Source: Mucilaginibacter sp.
GTDB taxonomy: Bacteria; Bacteroidota; Bacteroidia; Sphingobacteriales; Sphingobacteriaceae
Direction: 5' to 3'
Assembly (NCBI RefSeq): GCF_028288205.1
Contig: NZ_JAQBOD010000012.1
Span: 44,734 to 108,733, forward strand
DNA: 64,000 nt
The notes under the pieces were generated by a model. That model was given only the letters and a program-made list of their open reading frames with translations, ran no database searches and had not been told where the DNA came from. The position numbers and the translations under genes are program-made. Positions 51,293-59,786 of the stretch are shown piece by piece; positions within the stretch are counted from its first letter, which is position 1, and each line of letters opens with the position of its first letter.

Positions 51293-52114
51293 ATGAAAAA
51301 AAAATTACTAATTCTATTTTCTGTTGTAATCATAGGGCTATTAAGCAGCTGCAATTATTTTACTAAAGGTTATGAATACGGCAATACCGTTAAAGAGTTT
51401 ATGAGCGGCCTTATGCAAAAAGACTATGCTAAATGTATAAACACCATGCAATTAAGCACCAAGCCGCAAACCAAAACTTATATGGATACCATAAAGCAGG
51501 GCCTGGATTATTTTCACGATAAAATTGAAAGGAAATATGGAGCAAAACTTGACTATTCATTTTTGCGTACCCAAAAGCAAAGCTCATTATCCTTTCAGCC
51601 TATACCTAATACAACAACTGTTTTGGTGCAACTATCAAATGCAACCCATATTGGGGTTGTTGAGGCGCTTATTGATAATAAATCGGGCAAAATAGTGAGC
51701 ATAAAACCATTAGATATTAATGAGCCAATTCCTGATACGACCAAATTGTGGCTCTTTGGCATTTTTTCAATTTGTATTGCTGCATTTAATATATACATGC
51801 TTGTACGTGTATACCGTAGTGATATGACCTATAAATGGGTAAAATACCTGGCTATTATATTGCTTAATATTTTTGCCATTGGTTATTCGCCGGCACAAGG
51901 CTTAATTTTCAGGTTCGCCAGTATACAGTACATGCTGGGCATTCATTTTATAAAAATGGGCTACCTGGGTACTACATGGGTATTTGGCATACCGGTTGGC
52001 AGTATTTATATATTATGGCAATTACTATCCGGCAAATACACTAAGGATGAAAATGCAAAACTAAAGGCCAAAAGTGCACAGATTAAAGGCAAGAGATTTA
52101 AGGGGAAAAGCTAA
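51293..52114 (+). CDS. Hypothetical membrane lipoprotein
   Basis: A 273-residue protein. A lipobox-like LLSSCNYF (Cys20) follows the N-terminal hydrophobic stretch. A soluble domain of about 140 residues follows, then three C-terminal membrane helices (LWLFGIFSICIAAFNIYML, YLAIILLNIFAIGYSP, IPVGSIYILWQLLSG) and a basic tail KGKRFKGKS. I do not recognise the family. It is a single gene, with the repeat element upstream. Confidence 0.65.
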   Translation: MKKKLLILFSVVIIGLLSSCNYFTKGYEYGNTVKEFMSGLMQKDYAKCINTMQLSTKPQTKTYMDTIKQGLDYFHDKIERKYGAKLDYSFLRTQKQSSLSFQPIPNTTTVLVQLSNATHIGVVEALIDNKSGKIVSIKPLDINEPIPDTTKLWLFGIFSICIAAFNIYMLVRVYRSDMTYKWVKYLAIILLNIFAIGYSPAQGLIFRFASIQYMLGIHFIKMGYLGTTWVFGIPVGSIYILWQLLSGKYTKDENAKLKAKSAQIKGKRFKGKS

Positions 52115-52190
52115 AAGCGTAAAGCAGAAAGCCAAAAGCTTTTATCTTTCTGCTTTAAGCTTTTAGCTTATATATGCTTAACTTTGATTA

Positions 52191-52463
52191 ATGCTAACGC
52201 TAACCACCCACACACTCGAAAAATTAGAAGTGCTGTTAAAAACAGCGGGCTACAAGGTGCGTTATGAAAAAGGTAACTTTAAAACCGGGGCATGCCTTTT
52301 GCTAAACAGCAAAATGATAGTAGTAAACCGGTTCTCGAATTTAGAAAGCAAAATTTTGTCGTTGGCCGAATTAATACGCGATCTGGAAATTGATAACAAT
52401 TTGCTGGACGATAAACAAATTACCTTTTTACAACAACTTAAACAAACCAAACTACAGCTGTGA
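52191..52463 (+). CDS. Small hypothetical protein coupled to an MBL-fold enzyme
   Basis: A 90-residue protein with KVRYEKGNFKTGACLLLNSK and a C-terminal helix LLDDKQITFLQQLKQ. Its stop (52461-52463) overlaps the GTG start of the next gene at 52460, so they are translationally coupled. I do not recognise the family. Confidence 0.72.
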   Translation: MLTLTTHTLEKLEVLLKTAGYKVRYEKGNFKTGACLLLNSKMIVVNRFSNLESKILSLAELIRDLEIDNNLLDDKQITFLQQLKQTKLQL

Positions 52464-53221
52464 CCATTACTTTTTTAGGTTCCGGAACATCACAGGGTGT
52501 ACCTGTAATTGCTTGCGGTTGCGAGGTATGTACCTCTGTGGATATATCTGATAAAAGGCTGCGTTCATCAATATTAATTGAGAGTGAAGATAAAACTGTT
52601 GTAATTGATTCAGGGCCCGATTTCAGGTATCAGATGTTAAGAGCAAATGTGCAGCACCTGGATGCTATTGTTTATACCCATGAACATAAAGATCATATTG
52701 CAGGCATGGATGATATACGCGCCTTTAATTTTAAACAGCAGGAACCAATGAACATTTATGCCGATACACGTGTACAGGCAGCGTTAATACGCGAGTTTCC
52801 TTATGTTTTTGATGAGTATAAATATCCGGGCACACCACAGGTAAAAATACATACTATTGGCGCCGAGGCTTTTGATATTGGAAGTATACATTTTATACCT
52901 ATAGAGGTAATGCATTATAAGCTGCCTGTACTGGGGTTCCGCATTAATGATTTTACTTATATAACCGATGCCAAGACAATATCAGAGGCCGAAAAGCAGA
53001 AAATAAAAGGCTCAAAAATATTAGTGATCAACGCCTTGCAAAAACAAACTCACATATCGCATTTTACGTTGGATGAAGCCATAGCTTTCGCCAGGGAAAT
53101 GGGTACCGAAAAAACTTACTTTACACATATTAGTCACCGTTTAGGAAAACACCAGGATATAGCTGCCGAATTACCAGACGGTATTGAGCTGGCCTATGAT
53201 GGTTTACAATTGGCTATTTAA
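52460..53221 (+). CDS. MBL-fold hydrolase, PhnP-like
   Basis: A 253-residue metallo-beta-lactamase-fold enzyme starting at a GTG (MTITFLGSGTSQGVPV). The zinc motif YTHEHKDHIAGMDD (HxHxDH) and the Cys pair CGCEVC near residue 21 resemble PhnP-type phosphodiesterases, which have a structural Cys site. Later THISHRLGK carries a metal His. A phosphodiester or cyclic phosphate substrate is plausible. The last four bases overlap the stop of the convergent lipoprotein gene. Confidence 0.87.
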   Translation: MTITFLGSGTSQGVPVIACGCEVCTSVDISDKRLRSSILIESEDKTVVIDSGPDFRYQMLRANVQHLDAIVYTHEHKDHIAGMDDIRAFNFKQQEPMNIYADTRVQAALIREFPYVFDEYKYPGTPQVKIHTIGAEAFDIGSIHFIPIEVMHYKLPVLGFRINDFTYITDAKTISEAEKQKIKGSKILVINALQKQTHISHFTLDEAIAFAREMGTEKTYFTHISHRLGKHQDIAAELPDGIELAYDGLQLAI

Positions 53222-53676
53222 AGTTCAATAAAGCTTACCCTATCAATACAACCCTTATATTGTTTTAGGCGCCCCTTATTATGTATATCAAGTTTACCTC
53301 TAATTTTAACAACTTTATTGTTTATACGGGTAAAGCCGCCGTTATTATATTCGAAAAAACCAATTCTTGTTCCCGATAAATAAAGCGGGCAATCCTGACT
53401 AAAATTAACCCACAAACCCGTATTAGGCTTAGGCAAATATAAGCTATCGTTAAACAAGGCAGATTGCTCTTTCCCTTCTTGATATTTGCCGGTTATTTCA
53501 ATATATTTTTGGTCGTAAAACTTCAGGCTATCTATAAGGTGGGCATAAGTAACATGTTTAAAAGCGATGTCATTATCACAATCACTCATATATATTTTTT
53601 TATGACTGGTGCATGATTGCAATATTATTGGCAGCAATAATAATAGAAATAAGAATTTAATATATGCAGATGTCAT
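53218..53676 (-). CDS. Hypothetical lipoprotein
   Basis: A 152-residue exported lipoprotein; lipobox LLPIILQSC gives Cys22. The mature part has EITGKYQEGKEQSALFNDSL and KVVKIRGKLDIHNKGRL, looking like a small OB-like fold. I do not recognise the family. It is convergent with the MBL-fold gene, overlapping by four bases. Confidence 0.72.
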   Translation of the reverse strand: MTSAYIKFLFLLLLLPIILQSCTSHKKIYMSDCDNDIAFKHVTYAHLIDSLKFYDQKYIEITGKYQEGKEQSALFNDSLYLPKPNTGLWVNFSQDCPLYLSGTRIGFFEYNNGGFTRINNKVVKIRGKLDIHNKGRLKQYKGCIDRVSFIEL

Positions 53677-53826
53677 AGCAGGTGATGCTTGCCTTATATC
53701 CCCATTTTCATTTACTGAATTAGTAAGGATATTTATTAGACGTAAAAAACAGAAAAAAGTTCTATATATTATTTGACGCTTAGCCGTTATAGCAATGTTT
53801 TTACAATCATCTTTATTATAAGTGGC

Positions 53827-54032
53827 CTATTTCTTAACCGCATTATCATAAACGGTCTTTGCAACTTTCGCTATAACTTCTTCACGGGTTGACAGACCAG
53901 CTGTTGTATTACAAACAAATACAGCTATGCCGGTTTAGCTATTTGAGCAATTTGTTGCCTTAATTGATCTTGTGCCTTTGCGGTAAATATTACAAATAGT
54001 AAAAGAATGGAGGCTATATAGTTTTTTAACAT
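53827..54032 (-). pseudogene. Internally deleted class A beta-lactamase remnant
   Basis: A minus-strand ATG at 54032 starts a signal-peptide-like frame of 35 residues (MLKNYIASILLLFVIFTAKA, then QDQLRQQIAQIAKPA) ending at a TAG (53925-53927). In a different frame directly after the junction, IAVFVCNTTAGLSTREEVIA and the rest up to NAVKK end at 53827-53829. The two pieces match the start and end of PER/A2-type class A beta-lactamases, where the last strand reads IAVFV-x-NT and a helix with TREEVIA follows. About 220 central residues, with the active-site Ser and KTG, are missing. The rest of the 53677-54139 gap shows no intact gene. Confidence 0.7.
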
Positions 54033-54139
54033 GATTTTTAGCTATAATATTATTTGTAACAAACGCCACTAAAATGGATAAATTATGCTTGAAATAGCTT
54101 TAATTTTTGTTATTTGTAATTACTTTAAATCGTCATGAT

Positions 54140-55762
54140 ATGCTTAGAAGAAACTTCCTTAAAACCAGCTCATTAGCTGGTATAACCTTATCTGCTGTGG
54201 CAACTGGTTCCTGCAACCTTTTACAATCATCAAAAAATAAAAATGAAGGCACTGCCGATGACCATTTTGTTTTAAACGAGATAACTATTGACGTGCTTCA
54301 GCAAAAAATGCACAGTGGCGAGTACACATCAAGCTCCATAACGCAACTCTACCTCGATCGGATAGCCGCCATTGATAAAGACGGTCCAAAATTAAACGCA
54401 GTAATTGAAGTAAATAAAGACGCCATGAATATGGCTTTTGCCATGGATAAAGAACGTAAGCAACATAAAGTTCGTGGGCCATTACATGGCATACCTGTTT
54501 TAATAAAAGATAACATTAATACAGGCGACAATATGCATACCACAGCAGGCGCATTGGCTTTAGCTGATAACTTTGCACCCCAGGACGCTTTTATAGTTCA
54601 CCAGTTACGGGCAGCCGGAGCGGTGATATTAGGTAAAACAAATTTAAGCGAATGGGCAAACTTTCGGTCAACCCGCTCAACAAGTGGCTGGAGCAGTCGC
54701 GGAGGGCAAACCAAACATCCATATATACTTGACCGTAATCCAAGCGGATCAAGCGCGGGCTCGGGTACGGCGGTCGCGGCTAATTTATGCGTGGTTGCTA
54801 TTGGTACCGAAACAGATGGGTCTGTAGTATCGCCATCATCAGTAAATGGTATTGTGGGTATAAAGCCTACAGTGGGTTTATTAAGCAGAGCGGGAATAAT
54901 CCCTATATCCATAACGCAAGATACCGCCGGACCAATGGCGCGCACGGTTAAGGATGCCACCATTTTATTATCCGCTTTAGCGGGAATTGATACCCAAGAC
55001 CTGTACACCTTAAACAGCAAAGGCAAAGCCGAAAAAGACTACACCAAATTTTTGGATGCGAGTGGGCTGCAGGGCAAACGCCTGGGTATTGAAAAAGATG
55101 CGTTTAAAGGCAATGAAGAAATGGAAGCTTTGCTAAAAACCGCTACCGAAACCTTGAAAAGCAAAGGTGCAGAGATTGTGGAGATTGAGCTTTTAAAAGA
55201 ATTGAAAGATGCCGGTAAAGCAGAATCTACCGTGTTGCATTATGAGTTTAAGGATGGTGTGAACAAGTATTTAAGTAATAGCGCCAACTCTAAAACAAAA
55301 ACCTTGCAGGATGTAATAAATTTTAACAAAAAGAACGTAGCTAAAGCGATGCCTTTTTTTAAGCAGGAAATACTGGAAAAATCGCAGGGAATGGGCGATC
55401 TGCATACCAAAGAATATACCGACGCGCTGCAACTATCAAATGCTGGCACCCGCACCATAATAGATAACCTGCTGCAAAAAAATAAGCTGGATGCTATAAT
55501 CGGCCCAACCAACGGCTTCGCGGTTTGTATTGATTTGGTTAACGGCGATTATGATAATGGCTTCTCCTTCTCCTCTCCTGCCGCTATGGCGGGTTATCCG
55601 CATATTACAGTGCCTATGGGTGCCTGGAAGGACTTGCCAATGGGTTTATCATTTTTTGGCACTGCTTACAGCGAACCTGCGTTGATCAAACTGGCCTACG
55701 CTTATGAGCAGGCATCGAAAAAAAGGGTTGCGCCTAAGTTTAAGGTGGATCTTTTATCTTAG
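54140..55762 (+). CDS. Secreted amidase-signature enzyme
   Basis: A 540-residue amidase-signature hydrolase. The ATG at 54140 (MLRRNFLKTSSLAGITLSAV) is the likely start; a leading TTG at 54107 is less suitable. A twin-arginine-like leader also carries a lipobox-like Cys (GSC). The Ser-cisSer-Lys triad is readable: Lys in VLIKDNI, then GSSAGSGTAVAAN and TDGSVVSPSS. It cleaves amide bonds; the substrate is unknown. It is followed 15 bases later by an AraC-type regulator, which suggests a common transcript. Confidence 0.9.
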   Translation: MLRRNFLKTSSLAGITLSAVATGSCNLLQSSKNKNEGTADDHFVLNEITIDVLQQKMHSGEYTSSSITQLYLDRIAAIDKDGPKLNAVIEVNKDAMNMAFAMDKERKQHKVRGPLHGIPVLIKDNINTGDNMHTTAGALALADNFAPQDAFIVHQLRAAGAVILGKTNLSEWANFRSTRSTSGWSSRGGQTKHPYILDRNPSGSSAGSGTAVAANLCVVAIGTETDGSVVSPSSVNGIVGIKPTVGLLSRAGIIPISITQDTAGPMARTVKDATILLSALAGIDTQDLYTLNSKGKAEKDYTKFLDASGLQGKRLGIEKDAFKGNEEMEALLKTATETLKSKGAEIVEIELLKELKDAGKAESTVLHYEFKDGVNKYLSNSANSKTKTLQDVINFNKKNVAKAMPFFKQEILEKSQGMGDLHTKEYTDALQLSNAGTRTIIDNLLQKNKLDAIIGPTNGFAVCIDLVNGDYDNGFSFSSPAAMAGYPHITVPMGAWKDLPMGLSFFGTAYSEPALIKLAYAYEQASKKRVAPKFKVDLLS

Positions 55763-55777
55763 ATTTGTTATAACAAA

Positions 55778-56197
55778 ATGGCACAAGCAATTCCCAAAAA
55801 GATACTGGCACGTCAGCATGAAATTACGGCTGATTTTTTAACGCATATTGACAAGCACCTTGACGATCTGCTAAAAAACGATTTGCCCGATATGTTTGAA
55901 ATAAGAGACTTTGCCGAACTATTACACATCCACCCTACCCATTTAAGCAATACCATTAAATTAACTACAGGTAGGTCCCCTTGCTTTTTCTTTGAAGAAA
56001 AGATAATGGCCATTGCTAAATATATGTTGAAGGATAACCGCTTGTCTATAGCCCAAATAGCTTTTAAACTGACGTTTGATCCATCCAACTTTACAAAATT
56101 CTTTAAACGGTTTGAGGGCATTACGCCCAAGCAATACCGCGAACATTTATTGATGGAAACCTACTCTCTTAAAAATACTGAAACTATCACCATTTAA
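55778..56197 (+). CDS. AraC-family regulator (DNA-binding domain only)
   Basis: A 139-residue protein that consists essentially of the AraC-type double helix-turn-helix: FAELLHIHPTHLSNTIKLTT (first helix pair) and SIAQIAFKLTFDPSNFTKFF with GITPKQYREHL (second). There is no recognisable ligand-binding domain, only about 30 N-terminal residues. It follows the amidase gene and precedes the SDR gene, which it may control. Confidence 0.88.
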   Translation: MAQAIPKKILARQHEITADFLTHIDKHLDDLLKNDLPDMFEIRDFAELLHIHPTHLSNTIKLTTGRSPCFFFEEKIMAIAKYMLKDNRLSIAQIAFKLTFDPSNFTKFFKRFEGITPKQYREHLLMETYSLKNTETITI

Positions 56198-56265
56198 ACT
56201 GAACTGTTAACCATTTTTTATTGGGTTATTGATCGCAACTTTGTATTATCAATCACAAAGAAAAA

Positions 56266-57030
56266 ATGGAAACAAAAAATAAAATAGCATTAATAACCGG
56301 CGGCAGCCGCGGGCTAGGCAAAAATGCTGCTTTTAAGCTGGCAGCAAAAGGTATAGATGTAATTATCACCTATCGCAGTAAAAAAGAGGAAGCGGATGCA
56401 GTAGTGGCAGAAATTGAGCAAAGCGGGCAAAAAGCAGCCGCCCTGCAACTGGATACCAGCATAAGCAAATCATTTGATGGATTTGTAAAGCAATTATCAG
56501 CTACACTGAAAGAAAAATTCGGAAAAGATCAATTTAATTTCCTGGTAAATAACGCGGGTATTGATGCGGCCTCACCATTTGCAGAAACTACTGAGGAAGA
56601 TTTCGACAATCTGTTTAACATACACTTTAAAGGTGTTTACTTTTTAACCCAAAAAAGCTTGCCGTTAATTGCTGATGGTGGGCGCATTATCAATATATCA
56701 ACCGGCCTTACACGTTTTGCAACACCGGGTTATGCGGCTTATGCATCCATGAAAGGCGCTATAGAAGTATTCACCAAATATCTGGCTAAGGAGCTAGGTG
56801 CAAGGGGTATCGCCGCTAATATGGTTGCTCCCGGCATCATCGAAACAGATTTTACCAAGCGTGCGTTTGAAACTCATCCGCAATTACACGATTACATGAA
56901 CAGCATAACCTCGCTGGGCCGTGTAGGCGTGCCTGATGATATTGGCGGCATTATAGCATTTTTATGTACTGATGAGGCACGCTGGATAAACGCGCAACGG
57001 ATAGAAGCATCAGGCGGTATGTTTTTGTAA
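56266..57030 (+). CDS. Short-chain dehydrogenase/reductase
   Basis: A 254-residue SDR enzyme. The nucleotide loop ITGGSRGLGK (GxxxGxG), VNNAG (about 103), and the YxxxK dyad in YAAYASMKGA with its preceding Ser are present. The class uses NAD(P)H to reduce or oxidise carbonyl or hydroxyl groups. Substrate is not readable; the FabG-like glucose/3-ketoacyl types are closest. It lies 68 bases after the AraC-type gene. Confidence 0.92.
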   Translation: METKNKIALITGGSRGLGKNAAFKLAAKGIDVIITYRSKKEEADAVVAEIEQSGQKAAALQLDTSISKSFDGFVKQLSATLKEKFGKDQFNFLVNNAGIDAASPFAETTEEDFDNLFNIHFKGVYFLTQKSLPLIADGGRIINISTGLTRFATPGYAAYASMKGAIEVFTKYLAKELGARGIAANMVAPGIIETDFTKRAFETHPQLHDYMNSITSLGRVGVPDDIGGIIAFLCTDEARWINAQRIEASGGMFL

Positions 57031-57039
57031 TAACTTGTA

Positions 57040-57061
57040 GAGATGCAATATTTTGCGTCTC
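57040..57061. repeat. Short hairpin repeat GAGATGCAA-TATT-TTGCGTCTC
   Basis: Imperfect inverted repeat directly after the SDR gene, of the GAGACGCAA type widespread in intergenic DNA. It may also act as a transcript end. Confidence 0.5.
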
Positions 57062-57083
57062 CGTGCAGAAAGATTGCCGATTT

Positions 57084-57116
57084 AGATTTGACAACTTTTT
57101 AAAAGTTGTCAAATCT
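57084..57116. repeat. Perfect 33-bp palindrome (AGATTTGACAACTTTT)
   Basis: Two 16-bp arms (AGATTTGACAACTTTT and AAAAGTTGTCAAATCT) around a single T. It lies in the 57031-57269 gap; a dispersed repeat or strong hairpin. Confidence 0.7.
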
Positions 57117-57269
57117 GTCTGCGAAGGCGACAAAATTCCGCCAGTGTTCCGGGGCGTTTCACCTGTTCCTCTCACTAAAATGGAACACCCTGCATTTATC
57201 AGCGAAATCTCTTAATCAAATTAATCAACGGTTCATACAAAATATTTAACTTGCCGCAAATAAAACGCT

Positions 57270-58187
57270 ATGGAATTTGGCCGGGTAGCACCCCAGGAAT
57301 TAGCAGAAGTTGATTTTAAGCTTCCGCCTGATCCTGACTTAACTATAACCACACTTACAGCAGCAAAAAACGATCAGCCGTTACAGGTACATATTGGCTG
57401 CGCTAAATGGGGCCGTAAAGAATGGGTGGGTAAAATATATCCGCCTAAAACTAAAGACGCGAATTTTTTAGACGAATACGTAAAGCATTTTGACTGTATT
57501 GAGTTGAATGCCACGTTTTACAACCTCTACCCTGCCTCTACCATCAGCAAGTGGAAGGACAAAGCAGCTAACAGTCCCGATTTTAAATTTTGCCCAAAGT
57601 TTTCGCAGAGCATAAGCCATATCCGTCGCCTAAAAAACGCTGAAGAAATAACCACTACATTTTATGAAGGTATTTTAGCCTTCGGCGATAAATTAGGTCC
57701 GCTATTTTTACAGTTGAGCGATAATTTTACACCGAAGAGTTTGCCGGAACTAAAAGCTTACCTGGAGCAATTACCAAAAGATATACCTGTATTTGTGGAA
57801 CTACGCCATAAAGAATGGTTTGCAAATGATGAAGTACGCCAAATCGTATTTAACCTGTTTCACGAATTAAATATCGGTGCCGTTATTACCGATGCATCCG
57901 GCAGGCGCGATTGTGTGCACATGACCTTACCCACGCCACACGCGTTTATTCGCTTTGTTGGCAACAGTTTGGATAAAACGGATTATACCCGTGTTGATGA
58001 ATGGGTGGACCGCATTAAACTATGGCGCGATATGGGCCTGCAAACCGTATGGTTCTTTATGCACCAGCACGATGAGCGCTACTCGCCTGAATTAGCCGAC
58101 TATGTATCAGAGCAACTGAACCTAAAATTGGGACTTAACCTGCATCGCCCCCAATTTATTGACAGGGATAAGGGATTGTTTGATTAG
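57270..58187 (+). CDS. DUF72 family protein
   Basis: A 305-residue TIM-barrel-type protein of the DUF72 (YecE-like) family: HIGCAKWGRKEWVGKIYPP (residues near 47), FDCIELNATFYNLYPAST and PKFSQSISHIRRL. The WG-x6-YP start is typical. Function is unknown. It may bind a metal or a nucleotide derivative. It stands 66 bases before the ArgE-like gene. Confidence 0.9.
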   Translation: MEFGRVAPQELAEVDFKLPPDPDLTITTLTAAKNDQPLQVHIGCAKWGRKEWVGKIYPPKTKDANFLDEYVKHFDCIELNATFYNLYPASTISKWKDKAANSPDFKFCPKFSQSISHIRRLKNAEEITTTFYEGILAFGDKLGPLFLQLSDNFTPKSLPELKAYLEQLPKDIPVFVELRHKEWFANDEVRQIVFNLFHELNIGAVITDASGRRDCVHMTLPTPHAFIRFVGNSLDKTDYTRVDEWVDRIKLWRDMGLQTVWFFMHQHDERYSPELADYVSEQLNLKLGLNLHRPQFIDRDKGLFD

Positions 58188-58252
58188 GCATTAAACGTTA
58201 TAAAGGTGATACAGTCCAACGTGCGCAAAAAACATTATTTTTGCCTTACAAA

Positions 58253-59317
58253 ATGACCGATACAAATACATTATACCAACAGGCAGTACAACTGTTACAG
58301 CAATTAATTTCTATACCATCTTTTAGCAAAGAAGAAGATAGAACAGCAGATCTGATTGAAAACTTTTTAAAAACAAATGGCATTACGCCCCATCGTAAAA
58401 TAAATAACCTATGGGCATGGAACAAGCATTTTGATGCTGATAAGCCCACCATTCTGCTCAACTCGCACCATGATACGGTAAAGCCAAACTCGGGCTATAC
58501 CCGCGACCCATACGACGCGGTTACAGAAGATGGCAAGCTTTACGGCTTAGGCAGTAATGATGCAGGCGGTTGCCTGGTATCGCTAATAGCTGTGTTTCTG
58601 TATTTTTATGACAGAACTGATCTTAAATATAATTTCTGTTTAGCCACCACTGCCGAAGAAGAAATATCCGGCGTTAACGGTTTAGAACTAATTATTCCCG
58701 AATTAGGCAAATTAGATTTTGGCATAGTGGGCGAACCAACCCAAATGCAATTAGCCGTTGCCGAGCGGGGTTTAATGGTGCTGGATTGTGTTGCCCATGG
58801 CAAAGCCGGCCATGCCGCCCGCGAGGAAGGCGACAATGCCATCTATAAAGCGATGAAGGATATTGAGTGGTTCCGCACCTTTATTTTTCCAAAAGAGAGC
58901 GATTTATTTGGACCAATAAAAATGTCGGTTACGGTTATTAACGCCGGTTCGCAGCATAATGTGGTACCTGCAAGCTGCAATTTTGTGGTTGATGTAAGAG
59001 TGACCGACGCATACCGTAATGAAGAAGTGCTGGAGATCATTCGCCAAAATGTAGGTTGTGAGGTAACACCCAGATCTATCCGTTTAAAGCCATCATCAAT
59101 AGATCTCAAACACCCTATAGTACAGGCAGGCATTGCCTTAGGCAGAACTACCTATGGCTCCCCTACTACATCAGATCAGTCATTATTGGATATACAATCC
59201 ATCAAAGTAGGTCCGGGCGATTCTGCACGGTCGCACATGGCCGATGAATTTGTTTATGTTGATGAGATCAAGGAAGGTATTGAGTTGTATGTGGCGATGC
59301 TGGAGAGAATAGTCTAA
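58253..59317 (+). CDS. argE: M20 deacetylase, ArgE-like (acetylcitrulline type)
   Basis: A 354-residue M20 zinc hydrolase. Ligand stations are NSHHDTVKP, GLGSNDAGG, TAEEEISGVNG and GEPT; the C-terminal site SARSHMADEFVYVDEI is present. The ATG at 58253 (MTDTNTLYQQ) is preferred over a TTG at 58241. In Bacteroidota the arginine pathway runs through acylated citrulline, removed by an ArgE-like enzyme; the argH gene two positions on supports that role. A -7-like TATTTTTG lies at 58236-58243. Acetylornithine or another acyl-amino acid are alternatives. Confidence 0.82.
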   Translation: MTDTNTLYQQAVQLLQQLISIPSFSKEEDRTADLIENFLKTNGITPHRKINNLWAWNKHFDADKPTILLNSHHDTVKPNSGYTRDPYDAVTEDGKLYGLGSNDAGGCLVSLIAVFLYFYDRTDLKYNFCLATTAEEEISGVNGLELIIPELGKLDFGIVGEPTQMQLAVAERGLMVLDCVAHGKAGHAAREEGDNAIYKAMKDIEWFRTFIFPKESDLFGPIKMSVTVINAGSQHNVVPASCNFVVDVRVTDAYRNEEVLEIIRQNVGCEVTPRSIRLKPSSIDLKHPIVQAGIALGRTTYGSPTTSDQSLLDIQSIKVGPGDSARSHMADEFVYVDEIKEGIELYVAMLERIV

Positions 59318-59318
59318 T

Positions 59319-59780
59319 TTACGATTTTAGATTTACGAATTACGATTTGTATCTTCAGACAATATTTATATTACATGAAAAAAGAGGAGTTACTTTTAAG
59401 AACGAAAAATTATGCTATTGCTAATGCAAGGTTAGTTTTAAGTATTCCTGTTAATATCGTTAATCGAAATTACATTGACCAACTTAATCGTAGTGCGAGT
59501 TCAACCGGTGCCAATTATCGCGCTGCTTGCAGAGCAAAATCAAAAGCCGATTTTATAAACAAATTAAAAATTGTAGAAGAAGAGCTTGATGAAACACTTT
59601 ATTTTAGCGAACTATTGGTTGAATTAAATCCTGAACTAAAAGAAAAAATCACACCCATTTATAAGGAAGGTAATGAACTTCTTTCTATAATTGTCGCTGC
59701 AATAAATACATTGCGTGGCAATTGATTTATACATGCGCTTATTCAAACAATAATCGTAAATCGTAAATCGTAAATCGTAA
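59319..59780. mobile_element. Inverted 7-bp repeat arrays enclosing a four-helix-bundle gene (IVS-like unit)
   Basis: Left array: TTACGAT, TTTAGAT, TTACGAA, TTACGAT (59319-59346). Right array: four exact copies of ATCGTAA (59753-59780), the reverse complement of TTACGAT. They can pair as a 28-bp stem enclosing the four-helix-bundle gene at 59375-59725. The left array begins two bases after the ArgE-like stop and the right one ends six bases before the argH ATG. The layout resembles 23S rRNA intervening sequences, which encode the same protein family inside a stem. Confidence 0.6.
59375..59725 (+). CDS. Four-helix-bundle protein (S23 / IVS-encoded family)
   Basis: A 116-residue helical protein of the S23/Avd-like four-helix-bundle family: KNYAIANARLVLSIPVN, YIDQLNRSASSTGANYRAAC (Arg and Ser conserved), FINKLKIVEEELDETLYFSE and a final helix. 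Members form pentamers that bind nucleic acid. They were first found encoded in 23S rRNA intervening sequences and, as Avd, in diversity-generating retroelements. Here it stands between ArgE-like and argH genes, framed by inverted 7-bp arrays. Confidence 0.88.
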   Translation: MKKEELLLRTKNYAIANARLVLSIPVNIVNRNYIDQLNRSASSTGANYRAACRAKSKADFINKLKIVEEELDETLYFSELLVELNPELKEKITPIYKEGNELLSIIVAAINTLRGN

Positions 59781-59786
59781 ATTAAA

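Noticed and set aside
50976..51366. Short frames in the gap after the LolA-like gene
   Set aside because: They read through the GGCTAAAGCC repeat and into the next gene in a different frame.
59753..59780. CRISPR-type array at the ATCGTAA repeats
   Set aside because: The units are 7 bp without spacers, and no cas genes are present; they pair with the array at 59319.
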